From the NCBI RefSeq assembly GCF_900109945.1, contig NZ_FOBX01000013.1:124001-188000 (forward strand): 64,000 nt of DNA. The letters are read 5' to 3'. The position numbers were made by a program, and so were the translations under genes. Below the pieces are notes generated by a model, which was not told the origin of the DNA, did not search any database, and saw only the letters and a list, made by a program, of their open reading frames with translations. Positions 26,431-34,093 of this stretch are shown here, in pieces; positions within the stretch are counted from its first letter, which is position 1; each line of letters opens with the position of its first letter. The DNA comes from Bradyrhizobium sp. OK095 (lineage in GTDB: Bacteria > Pseudomonadota > Alphaproteobacteria > Rhizobiales > Xanthobacteraceae).

Positions 26431-27543
26431 TCATTCCTGCGGGAGCTGCGGCGAATTCACCGGCATCAGATGCTCCTTCAGGATCAGCGCGACGATCAGC
26501 AGCGGCGACGACAGGAACGCGCCCATCGGCCCCCACAGCCAGGTCCAGAAGGCCAGTGCGATGAAGACGGCGAGTGCGTTCAGCTCCAGCCTGCGGCCGA
26601 TGATGGTCGGCGTGACGAAGTGCCCTTCCATGAAGGTGACGCCGCCGAAGGCAAGCGCTGCCATCAGCCCGCCGCCGATGGTCGGGAAGGTGACCAGCCC
26701 GACAACCGCCAGCACGACGAACATGGCGACCGGCCCGATGATCGGGATGAAGTTGAGCGTGGCCGCAAGCGCGCCCAGGCCCGCGGGATTTGGCATGCCG
26801 GTGAGCGCGCAGACGATACCGGCCGCAATGCCGACGCCGACATTGATGACGGTGACGGTCAAAAGGTAATTGCCGAGATGGACCTCGATCTCGTTGAGGA
26901 TCCGCAGCGTGCGCAGCCGCGCGTCACGGTCGCCAAAGGTCATGATCATTGCCCGCCGCAGGTCGCGCCAGCTCGCGATGAACAGGATCAGCGTGGCGAA
27001 GAACAGCAGGAATTCGGCGAAGGTCGGCGACACGAATTCCAGCGTCGGTTGCACCCATTCGACCTTCGGCAGTGGCAGGCTCGGCAGCCCGTCGGAGCCG
27101 CCGACCATGGTTTGCAGATCTTTCCACAGGGCCAGCGGTCGATCGAAGACGTGCATCTTCTCCTTCAGTTGCGCGCCGAGCTCCGGCAGGTGCGAGCTCC
27201 ACTCCATCGCGGGCACGGCGATCAGCGCGACGACGAAGGCGACCACCGTCGTCACCGCGATCACGATGAGCACGGCGCCGAGGGCGCGTGGCACCCGTCG
27301 TCGCTCCAGGAAGGATGCAGCCGGCGACAGCATGGTGCCGGCGACGACGGCCATGACGACCGGGAGGAAGAACGCCTTGGCAAAATAGAGCACGGCGATT
27401 ATGGCAATCAGAAGCAGGCCGGCGAGCGCAAAGGCGACGAACTCGGTGCGCCGGATCATCGGCGGCAGGTCGGCACGGCTGCCGGGGAGCGGATCGCCTT
27501 CGCTGCTGCCGGACATCAGACGTTCGCTGGGAAGGACGCGCAC
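26431..27543 (-). CDS. AI-2E family (PerM/TqsA-like) membrane transporter
   Basis: The roughly 370-residue protein has paired helices at the N-terminus (FVAFALAGLLLIAIIAVLYFAKAFFLP in part), a hydrophilic central domain and five or six C-terminal helices with the family motif FIPIIGPVAMFVV and EGHFVTPTIIGRRLELN. The family includes TqsA and UPF0118 permeases; substrates are mostly unknown, so quorum-signal export should not be assumed. I chose GTG 27543, six bases after GGGAGAG, over the open-frame start at 27579. An EcfG-type promoter lies 49 bases upstream. Confidence 0.87.
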   Translation of the reverse strand: MRVLPSERLMSGSSEGDPLPGSRADLPPMIRRTEFVAFALAGLLLIAIIAVLYFAKAFFLPVVMAVVAGTMLSPAASFLERRRVPRALGAVLIVIAVTTVVAFVVALIAVPAMEWSSHLPELGAQLKEKMHVFDRPLALWKDLQTMVGGSDGLPSLPLPKVEWVQPTLEFVSPTFAEFLLFFATLILFIASWRDLRRAMIMTFGDRDARLRTLRILNEIEVHLGNYLLTVTVINVGVGIAAGIVCALTGMPNPAGLGALAATLNFIPIIGPVAMFVVLAVVGLVTFPTIGGGLMAALAFGGVTFMEGHFVTPTIIGRRLELNALAVFIALAFWTWLWGPMGAFLSSPLLIVALILKEHLMPVNSPQLPQE

Positions 27544-27591
27544 AATTTCTCTCCCGCACGGAGGTCTCCGGGCGCCCATTGGTCAACAGAG

Positions 27592-27616
27592 AACGGCGGA
27601 GTGGCGTCAGAGTTCC
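27592..27616 (-). promoter_or_regulatory. EcfG-type promoter of the AI-2E family permease gene
   Basis: The minus strand reads GGAAC, 16 bases, then CGTTCT, a full match to the EcfG consensus. The -10 block is 49 bases before the GTG start. It is back to back with a second EcfG-type promoter that faces the other way (27676-27701). Confidence 0.75.
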
Positions 27617-27675
27617 ATCGCGGCTTCGTGAAGCTGTGCTCGCTTGACTGTGACATCGCCGCCGCATTGCTCAGT

Positions 27676-27701
27676 GGAACTTGAGTCGGCTCATCTGCGT
27701 T
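27676..27701 (+). promoter_or_regulatory. EcfG-type promoter of the L,D-transpeptidase gene
   Basis: GGAAC is followed after 17 bases by CGTT, within the accepted 16-17 spacing. The -10 block ends 48 bases before the ATG at 27750. The promoter should also drive the DUF2865 gene downstream. Confidence 0.75.
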
Positions 27702-27749
27702 TGTTGGGAAGCCGCATCACCCTGATGCTCACATCCCACGGGGCAGCAC

Positions 27750-28529
27750 ATGACAAAGTTCTCTGCAGTCCGCCGCAGCTTCTCGCCGCGCGCCGTCACC
27801 GCTTTTGCCTTCGCGACAGCATTGCTGACCGTGCCGTTCGCGGCACAGGCCCAGACGCTCGGCTATGCCCCGATGCAGCCGCAGGCCTATCCGCAAGACC
27901 AGGCGACCTATTCGCAGGGCTATTCGGCTGAGCCAGCCGCCGACGAGGACGCTGCGCTGCCCGATCGGCTGCGCAAGCAGATCGTCAGCTTCGACCGCAG
28001 CGAGCCGGCCGGCACCATCGTGATCGATACCGGCAACACCTACCTTTACTACGTGCTCGGCGATGGCCGCGCGATCCGTTACGGCGTCGGCGTCGGCCGC
28101 GAAGGCTTCACCTGGGCAGGCGTGCAGAGCGTGACGCGCAAGGCCGAGTGGCCGGATTGGCATCCGCCGGCCGAGATGATCGCGCGCCAGCCCTATCTGC
28201 CGCGTTTCGTCGCCGGCGGCCCCGGCAATCCGCTCGGCGCACGCGCGATGTATCTCGGCTCCAGCGAATACCGCATCCACGGTACCAACGATCCCACCAC
28301 CATCGGCAAGTTCGTTTCCTCGGGCTGCATCCGCCTCACCAATGAGGACGTCAGCGATCTCTTCAGCCGCGTTAGCGTCGGTACCAAGGTCGTGGTGCTG
28401 CCGAAGAACGCGCCGATCATGGCCAGGGGAGGTGACAAGGGGAGCGATTCCTGGCGCAAGCGCCCGGCCGTGACGACGCTGCCTTCAGGCCGGCAGGCGC
28501 TGAACATCCCGACGTCGGCCGTGAACTAA
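27750..28529 (+). CDS. L,D-transpeptidase (YkuD domain)
   Basis: This exported 259-residue enzyme cross-links peptidoglycan (3-3 links) or attaches proteins to it. A signal peptide ends near AAQAQT (residue 35), followed by a Gln/Pro/Tyr-rich linker to about residue 70 and the YkuD catalytic domain. The active site is complete: His177 in YRIHGTND and the SGCIR motif with Cys193 and Arg195. It is followed at 19 bases by the DUF2865 gene. The EcfG-type promoter upstream suggests that wall remodelling forms part of the general stress response. Confidence 0.93.
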   Translation: MTKFSAVRRSFSPRAVTAFAFATALLTVPFAAQAQTLGYAPMQPQAYPQDQATYSQGYSAEPAADEDAALPDRLRKQIVSFDRSEPAGTIVIDTGNTYLYYVLGDGRAIRYGVGVGREGFTWAGVQSVTRKAEWPDWHPPAEMIARQPYLPRFVAGGPGNPLGARAMYLGSSEYRIHGTNDPTTIGKFVSSGCIRLTNEDVSDLFSRVSVGTKVVVLPKNAPIMARGGDKGSDSWRKRPAVTTLPSGRQALNIPTSAVN

Positions 28530-28548
28530 AGAAGTTGAGTGAGGTCAC

Positions 28549-29202
28549 ATGAAGAGTCGTTCGATCGGCAAACTGGCTGGTAGCGCGGCGGCGTTCGTCG
28601 CCGTCGCCACCCTCGGCCTCGCGCTGACGCCCTCGGCACATGCGGAGGATTTCTTCTCGGCTTTGTTCGGTGGCTTTCGTGCCCGGCCCGCGCCGGAGGT
28701 CCGCATGCCGTTCGCGAACGACGACATGCCGCGCTACGACACACCACGTCAGCGGGCTTCCTATGGCGGCGGCACCGCTTATTGCGTGCGCGGTTGCGAC
28801 GGTCGCTACTTCCCGGCGCAGGGAAACGATGCCGAGAGCAAGGCGCAATCCTGCAAGAGCTTCTGCCCGACGTCGGAGACCTCGCTGGTCTATGGCAGCA
28901 ATATCGACGATGCCACGACGGACAGGGGGAAATCCTATTCCGAGCTGCCGAACGCGTTCCGCTATCGCAACGAGATCGTCGCGGGCTGCACCTGCAATGG
29001 CAAGGACTCCGTCGGGCTCGCCCAGGTCAAGGCCGAGGACGACCCCACCTTGCGCAAGGGCGACATCGTCGCGGGCAGCGATGGCCTCGTCGTCGCCAGC
29101 CGCAACGCCAACGATCGCCGCGGTGTCGCGATGAATTTTTCGCCGCTGCCGGAGTCGATCCGCGCAAAATTCCGTCAGGTGCCGGTGGTGGCGAAGGAGT
29201 AG
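28549..29202 (+). CDS. DUF2865 domain protein, exported
   Basis: The 217-residue protein has a signal peptide ending near SAHAED (residue 33) and then the DUF2865 signature YCVRGCDGRYFP with further paired cysteines (CKSFCP, GCTCNG). The six cysteines in the 80-150 region suggest disulfide-stabilised folding in the periplasm. The function of the family is unknown, but it is confined largely to Rhizobiales. Its place directly after an L,D-transpeptidase gene implies an envelope role. The stop is nine bases from the convergent chemoreceptor gene. Confidence 0.85.
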   Translation: MKSRSIGKLAGSAAAFVAVATLGLALTPSAHAEDFFSALFGGFRARPAPEVRMPFANDDMPRYDTPRQRASYGGGTAYCVRGCDGRYFPAQGNDAESKAQSCKSFCPTSETSLVYGSNIDDATTDRGKSYSELPNAFRYRNEIVAGCTCNGKDSVGLAQVKAEDDPTLRKGDIVAGSDGLVVASRNANDRRGVAMNFSPLPESIRAKFRQVPVVAKE

Positions 29203-29211
29203 GGCGCCTCC

Positions 29212-31305
29212 CTACGCCGCGCGTATCTTGCCCAGGAAGTCGCTGACCTGCTGACCGAGCTGGCGGCTCTGCGTCTCCAGCGTTTCCGAGGCCTGCTTGA
29301 CGTTATCAGCCGCACCGGCCGCGGTGTCGGCATCTGCCTTCACGCCGGTGATGTTGTCCGAGACGTTCTTGGTGCCCTGCGCCGCATATTGCGTGCTGCG
29401 GGTGATCTCCTGCGTCGCCGCGCCTTGCTCCTGCACGGCGGCAGCGATGGCGGTGGCGACTTCGTTGACTTCGCCGATGATGCCGCCGATCGCCTGGATG
29501 GCGTTGATGGCATCGCCGGCGACCCGCTGGATATCGGCGATCTGCTCGGAGATTTCTTCGGTCGCCTTCGCGGTCTGGCTCGCCAGCGACTTCACCTCGG
29601 AGGCCACTACGGCAAATCCACGCCCCGCTTCGCCCGCGCGTGCCGCCTCGATCGTGGCGTTCAGCGCCAGCAGATTGGTCTGCGCCGCAATCGTGTTGAT
29701 CAGGCCGACCACCTCGCCGATGCGTCCCGCCGACCGCGCCAGCCCCTGGACGGTGCCGTCGGTCTCGCGAGCCTGGTCGACGGCGCGGCTGGCGATACCC
29801 GCGGCATGGGCAGCCTGCTGACTGATGTCGTTGATCGAGGCGGAGAGCTCCTCGGCGGCGGCAGCAACGCTCTCGACGCTGGTGGAGGCGTCGTTGGACG
29901 CCTTGCCCGCGATCTCGACGCGTTCATTGGTCTGGCGCGACACGGCAGAGAGGTCGCCCGAGGTCTTGCGCATCTCGCCGGACGCATCGCTCAGCTCGCC
30001 CAGCGACTTGTGCACCACGCCCTCGAACTCGCCGACATAGCTCTCGATCGCGCGCTGGCGCGCGGCGGCGCCGGCATTGCGCTCGCGCTCCTGCTCCTCG
30101 ATCTTGAGTTTGTCGATCGCCTGCTGCTTGAAGGTTTCAAGCGCGCCGGCGAGCGAGCCGATCTCGTCCTGGCGGTCGAGATAGCCGCTGTCGACGCCGA
30201 GATCGCCGCCGGCGACCTTGAGCATCGCGTCGCGAATCCGGTGCAGCGGCGTGATCACGCGGCGGCTGACCGCCAGCATCGCAGCTCCGGTCAACACGAT
30301 CGCGGCCACGAGCAGAGCCAACTGGACGAGCAAGGATTGGAGCGCGCCGGCGCGCTGGTTGGCGGCGTGTTCCCCGGCAGCGGCGAGCGCAGCGTCAGCG
30401 AGCCTGATTGCACTCGCCATGCGGCTGACTGAGTAGGGACTCCACTGATTGGCCGTCATCGACGGCTTCTCGCCCTTGGCGACCGTCGCGATGATTCCAT
30501 CGCGTGTGTCGGTATATTGCGGGTCGAAATAGACCGACTTGGCTTCGCTCATGGCGGCGGAGAGCGCGGGCGGGAGTTGCATGCCGGTTGCGGCAAGCTC
30601 GATCGCACTCCAGGCGGCATCGGTTGCACCGACGAATTTCGTGAAGGCGAGCTGAGCGTCAGGCGCGATCTTGCCGCTGCTCAATGCGTTGCCGACGATG
30701 ACAGAGGATTCACCGGCGTTCTGGCGCAGCAGCCAGGCCATCTGCTTGATCATCAGCAGCTGGTCGATGGTGGCGTCCTGATGGTTGACGCTCGCCGCCA
30801 GCACCGGTGACAGCTTTTCGAGGATGGTCATCAGCCCGTCCTCGCTCTCGAGATATTCCTTGGCGAGCGCCGCGCGGCGCGAGGCTTTTGGCTTGGCGAC
30901 CTCGGTCCAGAACTCGGCCTGTTGCGCCAGCAGCGCCTTGTTGAGGCGGGCCAGATCGGAAACGATCGCGTCGCGCTGCGGGATATCAATCGAAGGAAGG
31001 ATGTCGATCGCGCGGGCCAGCGCCGGCATCAGCTCGTCGCGGATGCCGCGGATATATTTTTCGATCTCGGCATCAACCTGGACGTCGCTGGTCAGCTGCC
31101 GGTTGGTGGTTGAGCGGTCGGCGCGGATGTTGGCCATTGTCTTGAAGACATCGGCGGACGCCGCTGCGATTGCCACGATACGGTTGGCCTGCTGCAATCG
31201 GGTATACGAACTCCACGCGTTGAGCGAGAAACCGATGACGACGATGAGTGCAGTGGAAGAGATCACCGCCTTCAGCAGCGTGGATACGGACAGGCGATTG
31301 AGCAT
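29212..31305 (-). CDS. Methyl-accepting chemotaxis protein (first of a tandem pair)
   Basis: The 697-residue chemoreceptor has a first membrane helix at about 13-32 (VISSTALIVVIGFSLNAW), a large helical periplasmic sensor of about 290 residues, and a second helix near 325-348. A HAMP domain (RRVITPLHRIRDAMLKVAGGD) and a long cytoplasmic coiled coil follow. The signalling tip is canonical (EVVGLINTIAAQTNLLALNATIEA in part). No C-terminal CheR/CheB tether pentapeptide is seen. It is a close paralogue of the next gene with the same length, and the cytoplasmic half is almost identical while the sensor half differs, so the ligand should differ. Confidence 0.93.
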   Translation of the reverse strand: MLNRLSVSTLLKAVISSTALIVVIGFSLNAWSSYTRLQQANRIVAIAAASADVFKTMANIRADRSTTNRQLTSDVQVDAEIEKYIRGIRDELMPALARAIDILPSIDIPQRDAIVSDLARLNKALLAQQAEFWTEVAKPKASRRAALAKEYLESEDGLMTILEKLSPVLAASVNHQDATIDQLLMIKQMAWLLRQNAGESSVIVGNALSSGKIAPDAQLAFTKFVGATDAAWSAIELAATGMQLPPALSAAMSEAKSVYFDPQYTDTRDGIIATVAKGEKPSMTANQWSPYSVSRMASAIRLADAALAAAGEHAANQRAGALQSLLVQLALLVAAIVLTGAAMLAVSRRVITPLHRIRDAMLKVAGGDLGVDSGYLDRQDEIGSLAGALETFKQQAIDKLKIEEQERERNAGAAARQRAIESYVGEFEGVVHKSLGELSDASGEMRKTSGDLSAVSRQTNERVEIAGKASNDASTSVESVAAAAEELSASINDISQQAAHAAGIASRAVDQARETDGTVQGLARSAGRIGEVVGLINTIAAQTNLLALNATIEAARAGEAGRGFAVVASEVKSLASQTAKATEEISEQIADIQRVAGDAINAIQAIGGIIGEVNEVATAIAAAVQEQGAATQEITRSTQYAAQGTKNVSDNITGVKADADTAAGAADNVKQASETLETQSRQLGQQVSDFLGKIRAA

Positions 31306-31322
31306 CGGACACCCCGGTACGC

Positions 31323-31370
31323 GTTTCGAAGTTCGTGGCCCCGAACGGCAGCCCCCACGAACTTCGAAAC
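31323..31370 (-). other. Perfect 16-bp inverted repeat in the leader of the first chemoreceptor gene
   Basis: GTTTCGAAGTTCGTGG (31323-31338) and its exact complement (31355-31370) are separated by a 16-base loop. The hairpin begins 18 bases before the start codon on the mRNA strand, so it may control translation or be a DNA operator. The second chemoreceptor gene has no equivalent. Confidence 0.7.
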
Positions 31371-31431
31371 CAAGGGATGCGCGCGATGAACGCGCCTGCC
31401 TTAAGGCAAGCGCTCGAAGCGCATTTGGCCT

Positions 31432-31488
31432 GAAAAGGGTAAAAACTTAGACAGTGTTCTTGCCGTATAATTTGCCGTATAATTACGG
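31432..31488 (-). promoter_or_regulatory. Conserved upstream element, chemoreceptor gene 1
   Basis: A block about 130 bases before the start codon is shared with the same position upstream of the second chemoreceptor gene. On the coding strand both copies read TTATACGGC, two bases, GAAC, and then a TG-CTAA region and TTTACCCTTTTC. Here the TTATACGGC part is present twice, ending in a palindrome, CCGTAATTATACGG. I take it as the promoter or operator of these genes. I cannot name the sigma factor. Confidence 0.5.
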
Positions 31489-31504
31489 GCGACGCCCCGC
31501 AACT

Positions 31505-33598
31505 TTATGCTGCGCGAATCTTGCCGAGGAAGTCACTGACCTCATGGCCGAGCTGGCGGCTCTGCGTCTCCAGCATCTCGGAGGCATGCTTGACGTTGTC
31601 GGCCGCGGCCGCGGCGGCGTCCGCATTGGCCTTCACGCCGGTGATGTTGTCCGTGACGTTCTTGGTGCCCTGCGCGGCGAACTGGGTGCTGCGGGTGATC
31701 TCCTGGGTCGCCGCGCCCTGCTCCTGCACGGCGGCGGCGATTGCGGTCGCGACCTCGTTCACTTCGCCGATGATGCCGCCGATGGTCTGGATCGCGTTGA
31801 TGGCGTCGCCCGCGACCTTCTGGATGTCGGCGATCTGCTCGGAGATCTCTTCCGTCGCCTTCGCGGTCTGGCTCGCCAGTGACTTCACCTCCGAGGCCAC
31901 CACGGCAAAGCCGCGACCGGCTTCGCCGGCGCGCGCGGCTTCGATCGTGGCGTTGAGCGCCAGCAAATTGGTCTGCTGCGCGATGGTGTTGATCAGGCCG
32001 ACGACCTCGCCGATGCGGCCGGCCGACTTCTGCAATCCCTGCACGGTGCCGTCGGTCTCGCGCGCCTGGGTCACGGCGCGGCTGGCGATGCCTGCGGCAT
32101 GCGCGGCCTGCTGGCTGATGTCGTTGATCGAGGCGGAGAGTTCCTCGGCGGCCGCGGCGACACTATCGACGCTCATGGACGCGTCGTTCGAAGCCTTGCC
32201 GGCCGTCTGGACCCGGTCATTGGTCTGACGCGACACGTTTGAGAGATCGCCTGAGGTCTTGCGCATCTCGCCGGATGCTTCGCTCAATTCGCCGAGCGTC
32301 TTGCGCACCGCGCCCTCGAACTCCCCGACATAGGATTCGATCGCGCGCTGGCGCGCGGAGGCGCCGACATTGCGCTCGCGCTCGTGCTCCTCGATCTTGA
32401 GCTTGTCGGTCGCCTGCTGCTTGAAAGTTTCCAGTGCGCCGGCAAGCGCGCCGATCTCGTCCTGGCGATCGAGATAGCCGCTGTCGACGGCGAGATCACC
32501 GCCGGCGACCTTCAGCATGGCATCGCGGATGGTGTTGAGCGGGGTGATGACGCGGCGGCTGACCAGCATGATGGCACCGGCGGCAAGCCCGATCGCGAGC
32601 GCCAGCAGCACGAGCTGCACGATCAGCGCGCGCTGAGCTGCGTCGCGTTGGTCCAGCGTATGGCCCTTGGCGGCATCCAGTGCGCTCTCGGCCACGGCAA
32701 CCGCGCTGGAAAGGCGTCCCACCGTGACCGGGGTCCACTGGTTCGCTGTCATTTCAGCCTTTTCGCCGTTGGCGAGCGTGTTGGCGAGGCGATCACGAAG
32801 CGCCAGATATTGCGATTCGAAATAGGCGGTCTTGGCGGCGGCCATGGCTGACGACAGCGCCGGCGGCAGTTGCATGCCGGACGTCGACAATTCCAGCGCC
32901 TGCCACATCGCGGTCGTTCCGCCGACGAATTGGCTATAGGCGAGACGGGCCTCCGGCGTGATGCGGCCGGCGTTGAGACCGGTCGAGACGATCAGCGACG
33001 CTTCGCCCGCGGTATTGCGGAGCAGCCAGGCGTTCTGCTTGATCGAGAGCAACTGGTCGATCGCCGCGTCCTGGTGGTTGACGGTTGCGGCCAGAACGTT
33101 CGAGAGCCTGTCCAGCGTCTCGAGCAGGCCTTGCGTCGTCTCCATGTATTCCTTCGGCAGGCCCGCGCGGCGCTGGCCCTTCGGCTTGGCCACATCTTCC
33201 CAAAACTGCTTCTGCTGCTCGCTCGCCGATTTGTACAGACGCGCGAGCTCCGGCACCAACGTGCTCGACTGCGGAAATTCCATGGCGGGCAGCAGCTCCA
33301 GCGCGCGTGCCATCGCCGGCATCTCGGCGTCCCGGATCGCGCGCAGATATTTCTCGATCTCGGAATCCATCGGCTCGGTCGAGTTGAGAAGCCGGTTGGT
33401 CGTCGAGCGGTCTGTGCGCAGATTGTGCATCGCCTTGAACAGATCGGCGGAGGCGTCCGCAATCTGCGAGATGCGGTTGGCGGTCTTCAGGCGCCCCCAG
33501 GACTCGTAGGCGGTGAGCGAGAGCGCGATCACCACACAGACCGATGTGATCGCGATCACCGCCTTCAGCAGCGCGGATACGGTCAAACGATTCAACAT
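31505..33598 (-). CDS. Methyl-accepting chemotaxis protein (second of a tandem pair)
   Basis: The 697-residue paralogue of the downstream neighbour has the same architecture: helix at 13-32, periplasmic helical sensor, second helix near 325-348, HAMP (RRVITPLNTIRDAMLKVAGGD) and signalling domain with the tip EVVGLINTIAQQTNLLALN. The cytoplasmic half is nearly the same as in the first copy, while the sensor half is clearly divergent. A gap of 199 bases with its own upstream element separates the two, so each is probably transcribed on its own. Confidence 0.93.
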   Translation of the reverse strand: MLNRLTVSALLKAVIAITSVCVVIALSLTAYESWGRLKTANRISQIADASADLFKAMHNLRTDRSTTNRLLNSTEPMDSEIEKYLRAIRDAEMPAMARALELLPAMEFPQSSTLVPELARLYKSASEQQKQFWEDVAKPKGQRRAGLPKEYMETTQGLLETLDRLSNVLAATVNHQDAAIDQLLSIKQNAWLLRNTAGEASLIVSTGLNAGRITPEARLAYSQFVGGTTAMWQALELSTSGMQLPPALSSAMAAAKTAYFESQYLALRDRLANTLANGEKAEMTANQWTPVTVGRLSSAVAVAESALDAAKGHTLDQRDAAQRALIVQLVLLALAIGLAAGAIMLVSRRVITPLNTIRDAMLKVAGGDLAVDSGYLDRQDEIGALAGALETFKQQATDKLKIEEHERERNVGASARQRAIESYVGEFEGAVRKTLGELSEASGEMRKTSGDLSNVSRQTNDRVQTAGKASNDASMSVDSVAAAAEELSASINDISQQAAHAAGIASRAVTQARETDGTVQGLQKSAGRIGEVVGLINTIAQQTNLLALNATIEAARAGEAGRGFAVVASEVKSLASQTAKATEEISEQIADIQKVAGDAINAIQTIGGIIGEVNEVATAIAAAVQEQGAATQEITRSTQFAAQGTKNVTDNITGVKANADAAAAAADNVKHASEMLETQSRQLGHEVSDFLGKIRAA

Positions 33599-33730
33599 CG
33601 AAGTTCCCCCAAAATTCCCAATTCAAAGTTCGCGAAGACGCCCGGCAACATCGACAAACGGGGGGCGCGGCAGTTCGGCAATGACATGCCGTTTGCGGCG
33701 CGGAGCCCAAACGGTTTCTGCATCTGAAAG

Positions 33731-33776
33731 GAAAAGGGTAAAGTTTTAGGCAGCGGTTCCAGCCGTATAAGTACGG
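33731..33776 (-). promoter_or_regulatory. Conserved upstream element, chemoreceptor gene 2
   Basis: The coding strand reads CCGTACTTATACGGC, a spacer, then GCCTAAAACTTTACCC and TTTTC, matching the element of chemoreceptor gene 1 at the same distance (about 135 bases) from the start. The rest of the leader is not conserved, which points to selection on this block. Confidence 0.5.
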
Positions 33777-33808
33777 AAATACTAGAAGTTGCAGTGGGTT
33801 GCCTGAGT

Positions 33809-33833
33809 GGAACCTGCATGGGAGATGGACGTT
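33809..33833 (+). promoter_or_regulatory. EcfG-type promoter of the 51-residue membrane protein gene
   Basis: GGAAC, 16 bases, CGTTA: a full match to the EcfG consensus, ending 38 bases before the ATG at 33872. It is the fourth such promoter within 8 kb. Confidence 0.72.
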
Positions 33834-33871
33834 AAGAGACCGGTAGCAATTTGCCTGAAGGGGGCCTTGCA

Positions 33872-34027
33872 ATGTTGGTCGGCGTACTCGTCACCTTTCT
33901 CGTCATCATCCTCGTGCTTTATCTCATCAACATGCTGCCGATGGACGGCCGCGCCAAGCAAATCGCGCGCGTAGTTGTCATCATCATCGGCATCGTGTCG
34001 TTGCTGAAATATCTCGCGGTGTTCTAG
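33872..34027 (+). CDS. 51-residue two-helix membrane protein (Thivi_2564-like)
   Basis: A short gene starts at ATG 33872 behind GAAGGGGG and stops at 34027. The product has a first helix (VLVTFLVIILVLYLINML), a short polar loop with DGRAKQIAR, and a second helix (VVVIIIGIVSLLKYLAV). This layout and the loop fit the small Thivi_2564 family of membrane proteins as I remember it. The function is unknown. The EcfG-type promoter upstream and the terminator 23 bases downstream make it a complete monocistronic stress unit, which strongly supports that it is real. Confidence 0.8.
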   Translation: MLVGVLVTFLVIILVLYLINMLPMDGRAKQIARVVVIIIGIVSLLKYLAVF

Positions 34028-34050
34028 CGGGCTGCTGCTCAAACAAAAAA

Positions 34051-34070
34051 GCCCCGGCGCGAGCCGGGGC
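34051..34070. terminator. Bidirectional terminator between the small membrane protein and glcB
   Basis: GCCCCGGC and GCCGGGGC form a perfect 8-bp stem with a GCGA loop, flanked by six A on the left and TTTC on the right. The long T run on the minus strand makes it mainly the glcB terminator, 23 bases past that stop. Confidence 0.88.
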
Positions 34071-34093
34071 TTTCGGTGTTCGAATGATCGCAA

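Noticed and set aside
31441..31470. TAAA...GCCGTATAA as a flagellar sigma-28 promoter near the chemoreceptor genes
   Set aside because: The spacing is 18-19 bases rather than 15, the GCCGATAA block is altered, and it points away from the gene it would need to serve.
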